Shown in pieces: positions 9,805 to 17,458 of a stretch of DNA of 64,000 nucleotides. A program made the position numbers and the translations under genes. The notes under the pieces were generated by a model. That model searched no databases. It was not told the DNA's origin and saw only the letters and a list, made by a program, of their open reading frames with translations. This stretch comes from an uncultured Candidatus Saccharibacteria bacterium (lineage in GTDB: Bacteria; Patescibacteriota; Saccharimonadia; Saccharimonadales; Saccharimonadaceae). The DNA is taken from positions 1 through 64,000 of the forward strand of contig CALISR010000014.1 in the NCBI GenBank assembly GCA_938041435.1, read 5' to 3'. How positions within the stretch are numbered: the stretch's first letter is position 1; each line of letters begins with the position of its first letter.

Positions 9805-10206
9805 ATGAAACGACAATTTTTTGCCTTTATTATCCGCTGGGTGCTAAATTCACTTGGGCTGTGGATTGCCGTACGTATCTTTGGTACAGGCTATATCGGT
9901 GTTCAACCCGATATGAGCATTGCCGTGTTTTTGCTGGCTGGGCTCATCTTCTCGGTTGTCAATGCAGTCTTTAAGCCGATTGCCATCATCCTATCACTTC
10001 CCGCCATTCTCGTCACGCTCGGTCTCTTTACCGTCGTTGTCAACGGCTTTATGGTCTATATTTCACTGATACTGGCACCAGGTCTCAAGATGACGTTTCT
10101 TCACTCCATCTTGACAGGCCTGATCATGAGTCTGGTAAACTATATAGTAAGCAGCGCGCTCGAGCTAAATTATGGGCGCACGCAGGAGGAACAACATGAA
10201 TCTTGA
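9805..10206 (+). CDS. Phage holin family 4 (superfamily IV) membrane protein
   Basis: This 133-residue protein has four predicted membrane helices and matches the small holin_4 family found as a housekeeping membrane protein in many non-phage genomes (NAVFKPIAIILSLPAILVTLG is the typical core, here spanning residues 54-74). There are no other phage genes nearby, so lysis is not implied. Its 3' end overlaps the secG start by 11 nt. The function of this family in chromosomes is unknown; the position before secG hints at a membrane-biogenesis role, which is inference. Confidence 0.85.
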   Translation: MKRQFFAFIIRWVLNSLGLWIAVRIFGTGYIGVQPDMSIAVFLLAGLIFSVVNAVFKPIAIILSLPAILVTLGLFTVVVNGFMVYISLILAPGLKMTFLHSILTGLIMSLVNYIVSSALELNYGRTQEEQHES

Positions 10207-10429
10207 TAGTATTCTACAAACAATAATGATTGGCTCGGCCATCTTAATGGTCCTGGCTATTTTGCTTCAGCAGCGCGGGGCGACGCTTGGTGCAGGCTTT
10301 GGTGCCTCGGGCGAGCTCTATACCACGCGGCGCGGCCTAGACAAGAACCTCTTTGAGGCAACGATCTTTTTGGCTGTTACCTTTGTTGGGTCTATTTTGG
10401 CGGCACTCTTGTTGCCGTCTGCGGGGTAG
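10196..10429 (+). CDS. secG: Preprotein translocase subunit SecG
   Basis: SecG is the small third subunit of the SecYEG channel and supports SecA-driven export. The 77-residue protein has two membrane helices joined by the glycine-rich loop QQRGATLGAGFGASGELY, which is characteristic of SecG. A start at 10172 would be possible, but GCAGGAGGAACA directly before the ATG at 10196 and the family N-terminus (MNLDSILQTIM) decide for 10196. It overlaps the upstream gene and is separated by three bases from the binding-protein gene downstream. Confidence 0.93.
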   Translation: MNLDSILQTIMIGSAILMVLAILLQQRGATLGAGFGASGELYTTRRGLDKNLFEATIFLAVTFVGSILAALLLPSAG

Positions 10430-10432
10430 GGC

Positions 10433-12295
10433 ATGGCGAATCGGCAGGAGAAGCACCTCCAGCGCCGTGAAACCTCGTCGGCAGTCGTGCCTCAGGAGGA
10501 TGAATCGCTGCGAGCAGCCAAAGCAGCGAAATCGGTACCATCTCGCCGCAAGAAACCACGCCGTGACTTCAAGCAGCTCGAAGATAGCGCGACGCGCCAC
10601 GTTGGCAAGTTTTTAGGGAGTCGCTTCGAGAGTTTGCGTCGAGCCCGGCGGCGGGTTGTGCTGTGGCTCGTCCTCATTGCAGTGATTTTGCTTGGTATTA
10701 TTGCTCAGATCTTTATCCGCCGCGACGCGACAACGGCAACTGGTGGGACTGGCGGGACGTATATCGAGGGGGCACTTGGCCCGATTGAGACGCTTAATCC
10801 ACTCTTTGCGACCAGCAGTGCCGAGCTTTCGGCCAGCCAGCTTATGTTCTCCTCACTTTATCATTACGACGCCAAAGGCTCGCTTCATACAGACGTCGCC
10901 ACGAGCCTTGCCTATAACGAAGCGAGCAAAACCTACACCGCCCAATTGCGTGATGACGTCCGCTGGCACGATGGGCACAAGCTCACCGCTAAGGATGTTG
11001 TCTTCACGATCAACCTTATCAAGAACCCGGCGGTGCGCTCGCCCTTGCGCGTCAACTGGGTCGACGTCCAGGCCAAGGCGGTCAACGATACCACTGTCCA
11101 GTTCGTGCTGCCTGCCACGTATGCTGCCTTCCCACATGCATTGACCTTCCCAATTTTGCCCGAGCATATGCTAGGCTCAGCAACGCCAAGCTCAATGCGC
11201 CAGGCACCATTTAATCATTCGCCAGTTGGTAGTGGGCCGTTTAAGTTCCAGATTTTGCAATCGACCAACAATGCTCGCCGGCCAAAGACGGTGCATGTTG
11301 TCGCTTTTGATGGCTATTATGGTGGTCGGCCCAAGCTCGATCGCTTCGAACTCCAGGCTTATAGCACACAGCAAGATATCGTCTCGGCTTTGCAAGCTGG
11401 TGAACTGAGTGGCGCAACCGACCTCTCCGTTGTGATGCGCAAAGATATTCCACGCAACCAATACACGACAACCACTGTACCAACCGACCGCGGGGTGTAT
11501 TTGCTCATGAACAATACCAACCCCATCCTGAAGGATCGCGCGGTGCGCAAAGCCCTCCAATTAGGCACCAACACCGCTGCGATTCGCACCTCGCTGGGTG
11601 AGGGGGTGCAGCGCCTCGATGGGCCGTTTATTCCGAGCCAACTTGGGGGCATTAATACACCATCTGCAGACAAGCCCGACCGAGCAAAGGCTGCTGCAAT
11701 GCTGGATGAAGCAGGCTGGAAGCTCGCCGATGGCGGCAAAGTCCGCAGCAAAGATGGCCAAAAGCTGGAGATTATGATCACTACCACGAAGGGCGCGGAG
11801 TACGAAGCGGTTCTCGCTAAGGTAATGGAGCAGTGGCAGCAGCTTGGCGTAGCGGTGACGCAGCAAGTGATCGACCGCTCGGCGACGTCATCCACCTTTG
11901 TCCAAGGGACATTGCAGGGGCGAAGCTACGATGTTTTGCTCTATGAGTTAGCGATTGGTGCCGACCCTGATGTCTATGCCTATTGGCACTCCTCTCAGAC
12001 TGGCTACCAGGGCTATAACTTCGTCAATTACACGAGTCGCACCGCAGATGCCGCATTGGCCAGCGCCCGTACGCGCCTCGAGCCAAAGCTGCGTGCTGCC
12101 AAGTACAAAGCGTTTGCCGAGCAGTGGTACAGCGACGTGCCTGCGATTGGTCTCTATCGGTCGGCTAGTGTGTATGCGACAGGCCCTGGTGTCCAGGCCA
12201 TCCAGCAGGGCGATACCCTTGTCTCCGGTGCAGATCGCTACGCAGACGTCCTCCGTTGGACAGTGACAACGCGAGATGTTTACAAAACCCCCTAA
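10433..12295 (+). CDS. Membrane-anchored peptide-binding protein (SBP family 5)
   Basis: This 620-residue protein has the family 5 solute-binding fold used by OppA/DppA-type ABC importers: EGALGPIETLNPLFA, then WHDGHKLTAKDVVFTI, NHSPVGSGPFKF, RKALQLGTN and AAAMLDEAGW. Instead of a signal peptide and lipobox it starts with about 70 basic, arginine-rich residues and one membrane helix (about 75-93), so the binding domain is tethered outside by an N-terminal anchor. No permease or ATPase gene is adjacent. It closes the SPFH-pepP-holin-secG operon. Oligopeptides are the likely ligands, but family 5 also binds nickel, haem and sugars. Confidence 0.9.
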   Translation: MANRQEKHLQRRETSSAVVPQEDESLRAAKAAKSVPSRRKKPRRDFKQLEDSATRHVGKFLGSRFESLRRARRRVVLWLVLIAVILLGIIAQIFIRRDATTATGGTGGTYIEGALGPIETLNPLFATSSAELSASQLMFSSLYHYDAKGSLHTDVATSLAYNEASKTYTAQLRDDVRWHDGHKLTAKDVVFTINLIKNPAVRSPLRVNWVDVQAKAVNDTTVQFVLPATYAAFPHALTFPILPEHMLGSATPSSMRQAPFNHSPVGSGPFKFQILQSTNNARRPKTVHVVAFDGYYGGRPKLDRFELQAYSTQQDIVSALQAGELSGATDLSVVMRKDIPRNQYTTTTVPTDRGVYLLMNNTNPILKDRAVRKALQLGTNTAAIRTSLGEGVQRLDGPFIPSQLGGINTPSADKPDRAKAAAMLDEAGWKLADGGKVRSKDGQKLEIMITTTKGAEYEAVLAKVMEQWQQLGVAVTQQVIDRSATSSTFVQGTLQGRSYDVLLYELAIGADPDVYAYWHSSQTGYQGYNFVNYTSRTADAALASARTRLEPKLRAAKYKAFAEQWYSDVPAIGLYRSASVYATGPGVQAIQQGDTLVSGADRYADVLRWTVTTRDVYKTP

Positions 12296-12308
12296 CATGC
12301 GGTATAAT
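12279..12308 (+). promoter_or_regulatory. Promoter of tRNA-Leu gene
   Basis: TTTACA at 12279-12284 and TATAAT at 12303-12308 are separated by 18 bases. The predicted start point near 12315 lies about a dozen bases before the tRNA. Confidence 0.6.
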
Positions 12309-12313
12309 CAACA

Positions 12314-12435
12314 GTGTCGCGAGATATGCGGACGTGGCGGAATTGGTAGACGCGTCAGCTTGAGGGGCTGGTGAGCATTGCGCTCGTGGAAGTTCAAGTC
12401 TTCTCGTCCGCACCAGATATGATACCTCGCGACAC
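12314..12435 (+). repeat. 10-bp inverted repeat enclosing tRNA-Leu
   Basis: GTGTCGCGAG at 12314-12323 is perfectly complementary to CTCGCGACAC at 12426-12435. In the precursor RNA the two arms would close a GC-rich stem with the whole tRNA in its loop, a layout like the processing stems around rRNA. The 5' arm begins at the predicted transcription start. Confidence 0.7.
12328..12415 (+). tRNA. tRNA-Leu (GAG)
   Basis: An 88-nt class II tRNA with acceptor arm GCGGACG/CGTCCGC, discriminator A and encoded CCA. The anticodon loop TTGAGGG gives GAG, reading CUC/CUU. The extra arm (GGTGAGCATTGCGCTC region) is long, as expected for leucine. Confidence 0.95.
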
Positions 12436-12438
12436 ATC

Positions 12439-12470
12439 AACACCACCAAGATAGGTGGTGTTTTGCTTTT
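12439..12470 (+). terminator. Intrinsic terminator after tRNA-Leu
   Basis: AACACCACC (12439-12447) pairs with GGTGGTGTT (12454-12462) around a six-base loop, followed by TTGCTTTT. Confidence 0.75.
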
Positions 12471-12563
12471 GTAAAATACAGGAGGGAGAGAACACGCTTG
12501 AAATACCTATATAACAACCAAAACGGCTTGATCATAAAATGCAACAATTAATCAGCGAACTGC

Positions 12564-12592
12564 TTGTGTTTTGCAAAAGGGTGGTGCATAAT
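12564..12592 (+). promoter_or_regulatory. Promoter of candidate small RNA
   Basis: TTGTGT at 12564-12569 and CATAAT at 12587-12592 are spaced by 17 bases; the expected start point is about 12599. Confidence 0.5.
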
Positions 12593-12598
12593 AAAGAC

Positions 12599-12727
12599 AA
12601 GCTGGTACGCAAAAAGGGGTACCGTTGCGTCCAAACACAAACATCGTGCTAAAACAAACATTGTGCCCCAGGGTGGGCGCGTAGCAGCTACCGGTAAATC
12701 ACCTCTAGTCAAAGAGGTGATTTTTTG
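12599..12727 (+). ncRNA. Candidate structured small RNA (about 130 nt)
   Basis: The stretch has a promoter upstream and a strong intrinsic terminator at its end but no credible ribosome site or start codon. Complementary segments suggest a compact fold: GCTGGT (12601-12606) with ACCGGT (12690-12695) closing the molecule, ACGCAA (12607-12612) with TTGCGT (12625-12630), and GTGCCC (12663-12668) with GGGCGC (12675-12680). Between the two inner hairpins are two nearly identical 13-mers, ACAAACATCGTGC at 12637 and ACAAACATTGTGC at 12654, which look unpaired. I do not recognise it as SRP RNA, 6S RNA, tmRNA or RNase P. It sits between two tRNA genes. Confidence 0.45.
12697..12727 (+). terminator. 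Intrinsic terminator of candidate small RNA
   Basis: AATCACCTCT (12697-12706) pairs perfectly with AGAGGTGATT (12713-12722), followed by a run of T residues to 12726. Confidence 0.85.
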
Positions 12728-12745
12728 CTATAGTCTATAGCAGAT

Positions 12746-12822
12746 GGGGCATTAGCTCATTTGGCTAGAGCGCTTCGCTGGCAGCGAAGAGGTGACCAGT
12801 TCGAATCTGGTATGCTCCACCA
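12746..12822 (+). tRNA. tRNA-Ala (GGC)
   Basis: A 77-nt cloverleaf with acceptor GGGGCAT/ATGCTCC, discriminator A and encoded CCA. The anticodon loop CTGGCAG gives GGC. Confidence 0.95.
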
Positions 12823-12823
12823 T

Positions 12824-12900
12824 GGATCTTTAGCTCAGTTGGCTAGAGCGCACGATTCACATTCGTGAGGTCGCAGGTTCGAATCCTGCAAGATCCACCA
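12824..12900 (+). tRNA. tRNA-Val (CAC)
   Basis: A 77-nt cloverleaf with acceptor GGATCTT/AAGATCC, discriminator A and encoded CCA, one base after tRNA-Ala. The anticodon loop TTCACAT gives CAC, reading GUG. Confidence 0.95.
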
Positions 12901-12995
12901 TTTTGGAATTATTCATTTTTAGTGCCAATACCGTATTGTTTTTGAGCAGTATCTTGTCTGCCAATAGAATGTAGTTTGCTAAGGGAGGACTCTTA

Positions 12996-14018
12996 ATGAA
13001 AGTTGCAATAATCGGTACTGGTGTCGGTATACGAACGCATCTTGCGGGGCTAAGTCTCCTTCCTAAGGTGGAAGTTGTTGGCGTCGTTGGCTCGACAAAG
13101 GAACGCGCCGCACAGCATCTGCAGGCTCATGGATATAACAAAGACCTTGCTGCGTCGTTTGATGACGTAATGGCAAAGTCACCTGATATCGTTTGTCTGA
13201 CAACACCAGTTTGCTGTCGGGATGAGTACTGGGAGCGGCTTGCTCACGAACAGTGTTTTATATTGGCAGAAAAGCCAGTCTGTGGCGACGACTTGTCGCT
13301 TCCATATTTTGATGCCGTCAAGGATCGTTGCATGGTTGATTTCCAGCTTCGTGGCCTTGAGCAATTTCAGATCGTTGCCAAGATGATCAACGAGGGTACG
13401 CTTGGTGATATTTGCTCAATTGATCTCTTTGAACGCACCGCAGCTTTGCGGGCAGATTCGCTACCGTCATGGATGACAACACCAGATCTTGGTGGTGGGC
13501 AGCGTATGGCAATGGGAAGCCACCTTCTTGACCTCGCCGTGTTCTTGCTCGGCGGCAACTATTCGAGCGTACAAGAGTTTCAATGCAGCGCAGAAACAAG
13601 GCGTGGATCGTGGCGTGGAGCAATGCCAAAGGGGCAGCGGCCATCTGACGAGTGTTTTGATTGTTCATTCGTGATGAATCAGGCACGAGTGGCGATACGC
13701 ACGACATCGATCAGTAGGGCAACGCGCTCTCTCGAATTTCGCGTTGAAGGGACAGAAGGTGCGGCAGAATTCTGCTATCGTAACGGATCTGGTACTCTGC
13801 GACTATTCCACGAGAATGGTAGTGAGGTGTTGTACACCGACCAGGATGCATCTGCAGTACACACGCAGCCTTCTCATCCACTGGATAACTCGGTCTTTCG
13901 CGTTGCATACAACAGATATTTTGCGTCAGTGTGCGATTGGGTTGAAGGCAAGAACTCGAGCATTCCGGCCTCATTGAGCGATGGGCTTGCAAATGCGAGA
14001 TTATTGCAAAAGAAATAA
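12996..14018 (+). CDS. Gfo/Idh/MocA family NAD(P)-dependent oxidoreductase
   Basis: This family oxidises or reduces sugars and cyclitols with NAD(P). The 340-residue protein opens with the Rossmann motif VAIIGTGVGIRTHLAGL and has the substrate-site motif AEKPVCGDD around residues 90-98; a GGGQRMAMGSHLLDLAVFLLGG stretch at about 166-186 is the usual histidine-containing motif of the C-terminal domain. AAGGGAGGACTCTTA supports the ATG at 12996. The end, DGLANARLLQKK, stops where most relatives continue for another 15-20 residues, so the C-terminus may be slightly truncated. It lies between tRNA genes with no pathway partners, so the substrate is unknown; a sugar-nucleotide or inositol role is possible. 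Confidence 0.88.
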   Translation: MKVAIIGTGVGIRTHLAGLSLLPKVEVVGVVGSTKERAAQHLQAHGYNKDLAASFDDVMAKSPDIVCLTTPVCCRDEYWERLAHEQCFILAEKPVCGDDLSLPYFDAVKDRCMVDFQLRGLEQFQIVAKMINEGTLGDICSIDLFERTAALRADSLPSWMTTPDLGGGQRMAMGSHLLDLAVFLLGGNYSSVQEFQCSAETRRGSWRGAMPKGQRPSDECFDCSFVMNQARVAIRTTSISRATRSLEFRVEGTEGAAEFCYRNGSGTLRLFHENGSEVLYTDQDASAVHTQPSHPLDNSVFRVAYNRYFASVCDWVEGKNSSIPASLSDGLANARLLQKK

Positions 14019-14035
14019 GATACCGATACCTTTAG

Positions 14036-14395
14036 CTACTGTGAAGCGAATAGCACGCCCTTTTTTAGCAATTCTCTGAGCCATTCACTTGTTGCTATTT
14101 CAAGAGATTTTACTTCAACATGATGATTCCATCGATGTCGGCTGACTTGAGTGACTCTATGGATACCAGGATAATCCTCAGGGTGATCCAAGGTGATATT
14201 GATATAAAGCGTGCCATCAGTGGTTTTCTCATACGCCCACATCCAGAGAAATTTTCGATTAACCGTATAGCTTACTTGCGCGCGAAATTCTTTTCGAATA
14301 CTACCCAGCGCCATGACATAACTATCTATCGCACGATAATAAGCATTAGTCTTCGGCTTATCTGAGAACACACTGATCATTTTATTGCTTGGCAT
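14036..14395 (-). CDS. DUF5655-type small protein
   Basis: This 119-residue protein resembles the DUF5655 domain: a conserved core around FRAQVSYTVNRKFLWMWAYEK, then DGTLYINITL and a final ...RWNHHVEVKSLEI...SEWLRELL. These proteins have a small alpha/beta fold and no known activity. It converges on the oxidoreductase gene with a gap of only 17 nt and is followed by tRNA-Ala upstream on the same strand. No ribosome site is evident before the ATG; TATATC lies ten bases upstream. Confidence 0.6.
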   Translation of the reverse strand: MPSNKMISVFSDKPKTNAYYRAIDSYVMALGSIRKEFRAQVSYTVNRKFLWMWAYEKTTDGTLYINITLDHPEDYPGIHRVTQVSRHRWNHHVEVKSLEIATSEWLRELLKKGVLFASQ

Positions 14396-14442
14396 GATAG
14401 CTCTCGATATAACTTACAATAAAGAAATGAAATAATAACACC

Positions 14443-14518
14443 TGGTGGAGATAGAGGGATTCAAACCCTCGACCTCAGCAATGCGAATGCTGCGCTCTAT
14501 CAACTGAGCTATATCCCC
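14443..14518 (-). tRNA. tRNA-Ala (CGC)
   Basis: Read on the minus strand, a 76-nt cloverleaf with acceptor GGGGATA/TATCTCC, discriminator A and encoded CCA. The anticodon loop TTCGCAT gives CGC. It is the second alanine tRNA within 1.7 kb. Confidence 0.95.
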
Positions 14519-14585
14519 ACGACTCCCTCTATTCAAGCATAAACGAGCGGGAGAATCAACCAGTAGCATTCCCGCCTGTTTCTGA

Positions 14586-14597
14586 TAAAATAAAGAT
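14586..14597 (+). promoter_or_regulatory. -10 box adjoining Mur ligase start
   Basis: TAAAAT at 14586-14591 is six bases before the ATG at 14598, with no Shine-Dalgarno sequence. Confidence 0.5.
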
Positions 14598-15908
14598 ATG
14601 TTCAAAAAGTTTATCCAAAAGCGGCTCGAGACGTATGTGAGCCGGTATTTTCAAGCCCATCCAGAGGTCAAGTTAATTGTTGTGGTGGGGAGCGTGGGCA
14701 AGACGAGCACTAAGCGAGCGGTGGCTACCTTGTTATCGCAGCGCTACCGTGTACGCATGCTCGATAACAACCATAATACCAATCTCTCGGCACCGTGTGG
14801 TATTCTTGGCGTGACCTACCCTAGCAAGGTACACAGCATTGGTGCCTGGCTCAAGGTGTTTGCAGCAGCCCGGCGGCGGATTGCTCAGCCAACTGATGTC
14901 GATGTGATTGTCCAGGAGCTTGGCACTGATCGGCCAGGGGAGATTGCCGACTTTGGCCGCTACCTCCGGCCCGACCTCGCCTTGGTGACGGCAGTAACGC
15001 CAGAGCATATGGAGTTCTTTGGCTCAATTGAAGCAGTCGCGCAAGAGGAGCTCTCCGTGACGCAGTATGCGCGCCGAGTGCTGATTAACCGTGATGATAT
15101 TGAGGGGCGCTTTGCTGACCTGATTGCTACTCCACACTTTAGTACATATGGCACAACTGGCCTCGCTGAGTATCGCTTCGAACAGCAGAACTTTGATGCT
15201 GAGGTAGGCTATCGTGGGGGGATTATTGCTCCACCAAACATTGCTCAGCCATTTGCGGCAGCCATTAACGTGGTGGGCGAGCACAGCCTACGGCCAATCG
15301 TTGGTGCCGTTGCGGCGGCCTTGCTTTATGGCTGCACACCAGATGAAGTAGTGAAGGGCCTTGCACTGATCAAGCCTGTCCCCGGGCGGATGAACCCGCT
15401 GCTGGGCCTTGGCGATACAACAATTATCGACGATACATACAACTCCAGCCCGGCTGCCGCGCTGGCTGCTTTGCAGACGCTCTATAGCTTTGCACAGGCA
15501 CCGCAGCGGATCGCCATCCTTGGTGACATGAATGAGCTCGGTGCCTCGAGCCAGGCCGAGCACGAGAAGCTGGGCATGGCCTGCGACTCACATTTGCTTG
15601 ATTGGGTGGTGACGGTCGGCGGCGAGACAGAGAAATATCTTGCGCCCGCTGCCCGCCGGCGTGGTTGCCAGGTGAAAGTATGCCGCAATGCGATTGAGGC
15701 AGGGCAGTTTGTCCGTTCGGTGGCGCGACCTGGTGCAGTGATTCTTGCTAAGGGGTCACAAGGTGGGATATTCCTTGAAGAGGCGGTTAAGATCCTCTGT
15801 GTCCTGAGCGAAGATACCGAGCTGGTGCGTCAATCGCTCGCTTGGCAAGCCATCAAAGCGCCGTATTTTTCGGAGTACGAGACCTTCTTTGATGGGGCAA
15901 GCCAGTAG
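14598..15908 (+). CDS. MurF-like Mur ligase lacking the N-terminal domain
   Basis: The protein has the ATP-grasping P-loop VVGSVGKTSTK near residue 30, the MurF-like HNTN/NLSAP segment, the mid-domain HNxxNxxAA equivalent (VVGEHSLRPIVGAVAAALLYG) and the C-terminal ligand-binding domain start DDTYNSSPAAALAAL with GDMNELG. This matches UDP-MurNAc-tripeptide:D-Ala-D-Ala ligase. Ordinary MurF has a roughly 80-residue UDP-substrate domain before the P-loop; here only about 25 basic residues precede it, so the start of the substrate site is missing. It may use a different acceptor or obtain UDP-MurNAc-peptide contacts otherwise. It is a single-gene unit, 436 residues. Confidence 0.8.
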   Translation: MFKKFIQKRLETYVSRYFQAHPEVKLIVVVGSVGKTSTKRAVATLLSQRYRVRMLDNNHNTNLSAPCGILGVTYPSKVHSIGAWLKVFAAARRRIAQPTDVDVIVQELGTDRPGEIADFGRYLRPDLALVTAVTPEHMEFFGSIEAVAQEELSVTQYARRVLINRDDIEGRFADLIATPHFSTYGTTGLAEYRFEQQNFDAEVGYRGGIIAPPNIAQPFAAAINVVGEHSLRPIVGAVAAALLYGCTPDEVVKGLALIKPVPGRMNPLLGLGDTTIIDDTYNSSPAAALAALQTLYSFAQAPQRIAILGDMNELGASSQAEHEKLGMACDSHLLDWVVTVGGETEKYLAPAARRRGCQVKVCRNAIEAGQFVRSVARPGAVILAKGSQGGIFLEEAVKILCVLSEDTELVRQSLAWQAIKAPYFSEYETFFDGASQ

Positions 15909-15973
15909 CGTTAATACGCGATTTATGGTATATTCTTACGTGTGAGACTAGTGTATTAAGCGGAGAACTATCT

Positions 15974-17368
15974 ATGTCAACAGAAAAAAAGCCAAAGGCA
16001 ACCAAGCGCAGCACAACGCGCAAGACGTCGCCAAAAAATGAGCCAGAACAAACTCCGGCCAAGGCTAATGAGCCAGTAACCCCAGCTGCAGAGCCAGCTC
16101 CAGTAGCCGAACCGGCTACTCAGCCGATGCCAGAGCAGCCAGCTGCTCCGGCCATGCAGCCAGCTCAGCCTCAGCCTCAATATCAACCACACATGGCTCC
16201 AGGAGCTTTGAGCACTCAGCCAGCCAAGAAATCCCATCTTGGGCTTATTCTTGGCCTTGTTGGTGGTAGTATAGCTTTGCTAGCACTTATTGCTGGTGTG
16301 CTATTGTACTTCTTCTGGTATCAGAACCCACACAAGGTAGTGACAGATGGCGTGGCGAATCTAGTAACTGCACGGCAAGCGTCGTATAGTATGGGCGGTG
16401 ATGTTACACCAAGCAGCACTAGCACTTCAGGCCCATCGAAGGTTACCTACAGAGTGAATCTGCAATATGCCAACCAAGTTGCTGGTGGTAACGGTGAGGT
16501 AACGATGGACCTCCCGCAGGTTGGCCAGATTACTGTCAAGGCCGAGATCTATGCGGATCGCGAAGCAACCTACTTCCGCGTCAATGGCATCAAGAAAGTA
16601 TATGAAAAATATATTGATACCATGATCGACCAGTCGATGAAGCGCTATAATACCTCGAGCATGACCGATGAGGAGAAAGATACTGCGCGGAGTAAGATGC
16701 GCGAGCAGTATACCAAGCAAGCACTGCCTATCATCGAAAAAATCGATGGCAAATGGGTCAAGATGACGCAAGATGAGATGCTTAAGATGAGCTCAAACCG
16801 CACAACGACCAAGCAGTGCACAGAAGCAGTTGATAGCCTGTATGATGCCAAAGCCCGAAACGAAGTCGCTGCGGTACTGCGTAAGCACGGTGACGTCTTT
16901 ACGGTAGAGAAGATGAATAAGCCAGCGCTCGATAACGGCGCAGTGGGCTACAAGGTCACAGTAGCGAGCCCGTCGAGCCACGAAGCACGCTTGCTTAGCC
17001 GTGATCTTGGCAACACCCGTATTGGGGAACTGCTTCGCCGCTGCAGCAACTCGACGTCGACTCGTGTGACGACACGCCAAAATGGCCGGACCATCAAGAC
17101 CGAGCGGCACTCTGCTATCTCGGGGCCAGACTTGAGCCAGACGGATCTTGAACTCTGGGTGTCGCCATTCTCGCACGATGTGAAGCGCATTGTCATGAAG
17201 CCAACTAGCCAGTCGTCTCAGCAGCCAGTGACGATCAACGTCAACGACACAAAGGTTGACTTGCGCAAGCCAAGCGAGAGCATCCCGTATAGTGAGCTCA
17301 TGCGAGGCAGTAGCACCAGTAAAGATAACGACAGCGATACATCATCAACAAGCACCGGCGAAGCGTAG
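15974..17368 (+). CDS. Membrane-anchored extracellular protein of unknown function
   Basis: I do not recognise the outer domain. The 464-residue protein starts with a basic segment, then a Pro/Ala/Gln-rich cytoplasmic stretch (residues 22-85), one membrane helix (about 88-114, LGLILGLVGGSIALLALIAG) and an extracellular part of about 350 residues. That part begins with a beta-rich region (NLQYANQVAGGNGEVTMDL, residues 156-174) resembling sugar- or lipid-binding lipoprotein folds, contains two cysteines (TKQCTE and LRRCSN) that could form a disulfide, and ends in a low-complexity Ser/Thr/Asp tail. The unit ends with an intrinsic terminator, so it is monocistronic. Confidence 0.7.
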   Translation: MSTEKKPKATKRSTTRKTSPKNEPEQTPAKANEPVTPAAEPAPVAEPATQPMPEQPAAPAMQPAQPQPQYQPHMAPGALSTQPAKKSHLGLILGLVGGSIALLALIAGVLLYFFWYQNPHKVVTDGVANLVTARQASYSMGGDVTPSSTSTSGPSKVTYRVNLQYANQVAGGNGEVTMDLPQVGQITVKAEIYADREATYFRVNGIKKVYEKYIDTMIDQSMKRYNTSSMTDEEKDTARSKMREQYTKQALPIIEKIDGKWVKMTQDEMLKMSSNRTTTKQCTEAVDSLYDAKARNEVAAVLRKHGDVFTVEKMNKPALDNGAVGYKVTVASPSSHEARLLSRDLGNTRIGELLRRCSNSTSTRVTTRQNGRTIKTERHSAISGPDLSQTDLELWVSPFSHDVKRIVMKPTSQSSQQPVTINVNDTKVDLRKPSESIPYSELMRGSSTSKDNDSDTSSTSTGEA

Positions 17369-17390
17369 ACAAAACGCCGCACATAAATCC

Positions 17391-17425
17391 AACCCCGCTT
17401 TCGAGAAAAGAAGCGGGGTTGTCTT
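17391..17425 (+). terminator. Intrinsic terminator
   Basis: AACCCCGCTT (17391-17400) pairs perfectly with AAGCGGGGTT (17411-17420), followed by GTCTTT. It separates the anchored extracellular protein gene from leuS. Confidence 0.85.
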
Positions 17426-17443
17426 TGCCCTCGCCCACTATGG

Positions 17444-17458
17444 TAGAATATGAAAGAC
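17444..17458 (+). promoter_or_regulatory. -10 box that decides the leuS start
   Basis: TAGAAT at 17444-17449 directly abuts an ATG at 17450, too close to be transcribed. The next in-frame ATG at 17459 lies nine bases downstream and gives the usual N-terminus. Confidence 0.55.

Noticed and set aside
9805..10206. The holin-family gene as a prophage remnant
   Set aside because: No other phage gene is near, and holin_4 proteins are common chromosomal membrane proteins; overlap with secG argues for a housekeeping role.
12599..12727. Reading the small RNA as SRP (4.5S) RNA
   Set aside because: CAGG at 12669-12672 and AGCAG at 12683-12687 recall the SRP core, but they lie near the 3' end, the GGAA tetraloop is absent and the flanking arms do not pair into a rod.
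12570..12739. A small basic protein (…KHKHRAKTNIVPQGGRV…) read through the small RNA region
   Set aside because: It has no ATG or GTG start or ribosome site, and the frame runs through the terminator stem.
12824..14518. The oxidoreductase and DUF5655 genes as an island integrated at tRNA-Val
   Set aside because: No repeat of the tRNA 3' end was found downstream and no integrase is present; the composition matches the neighbours.
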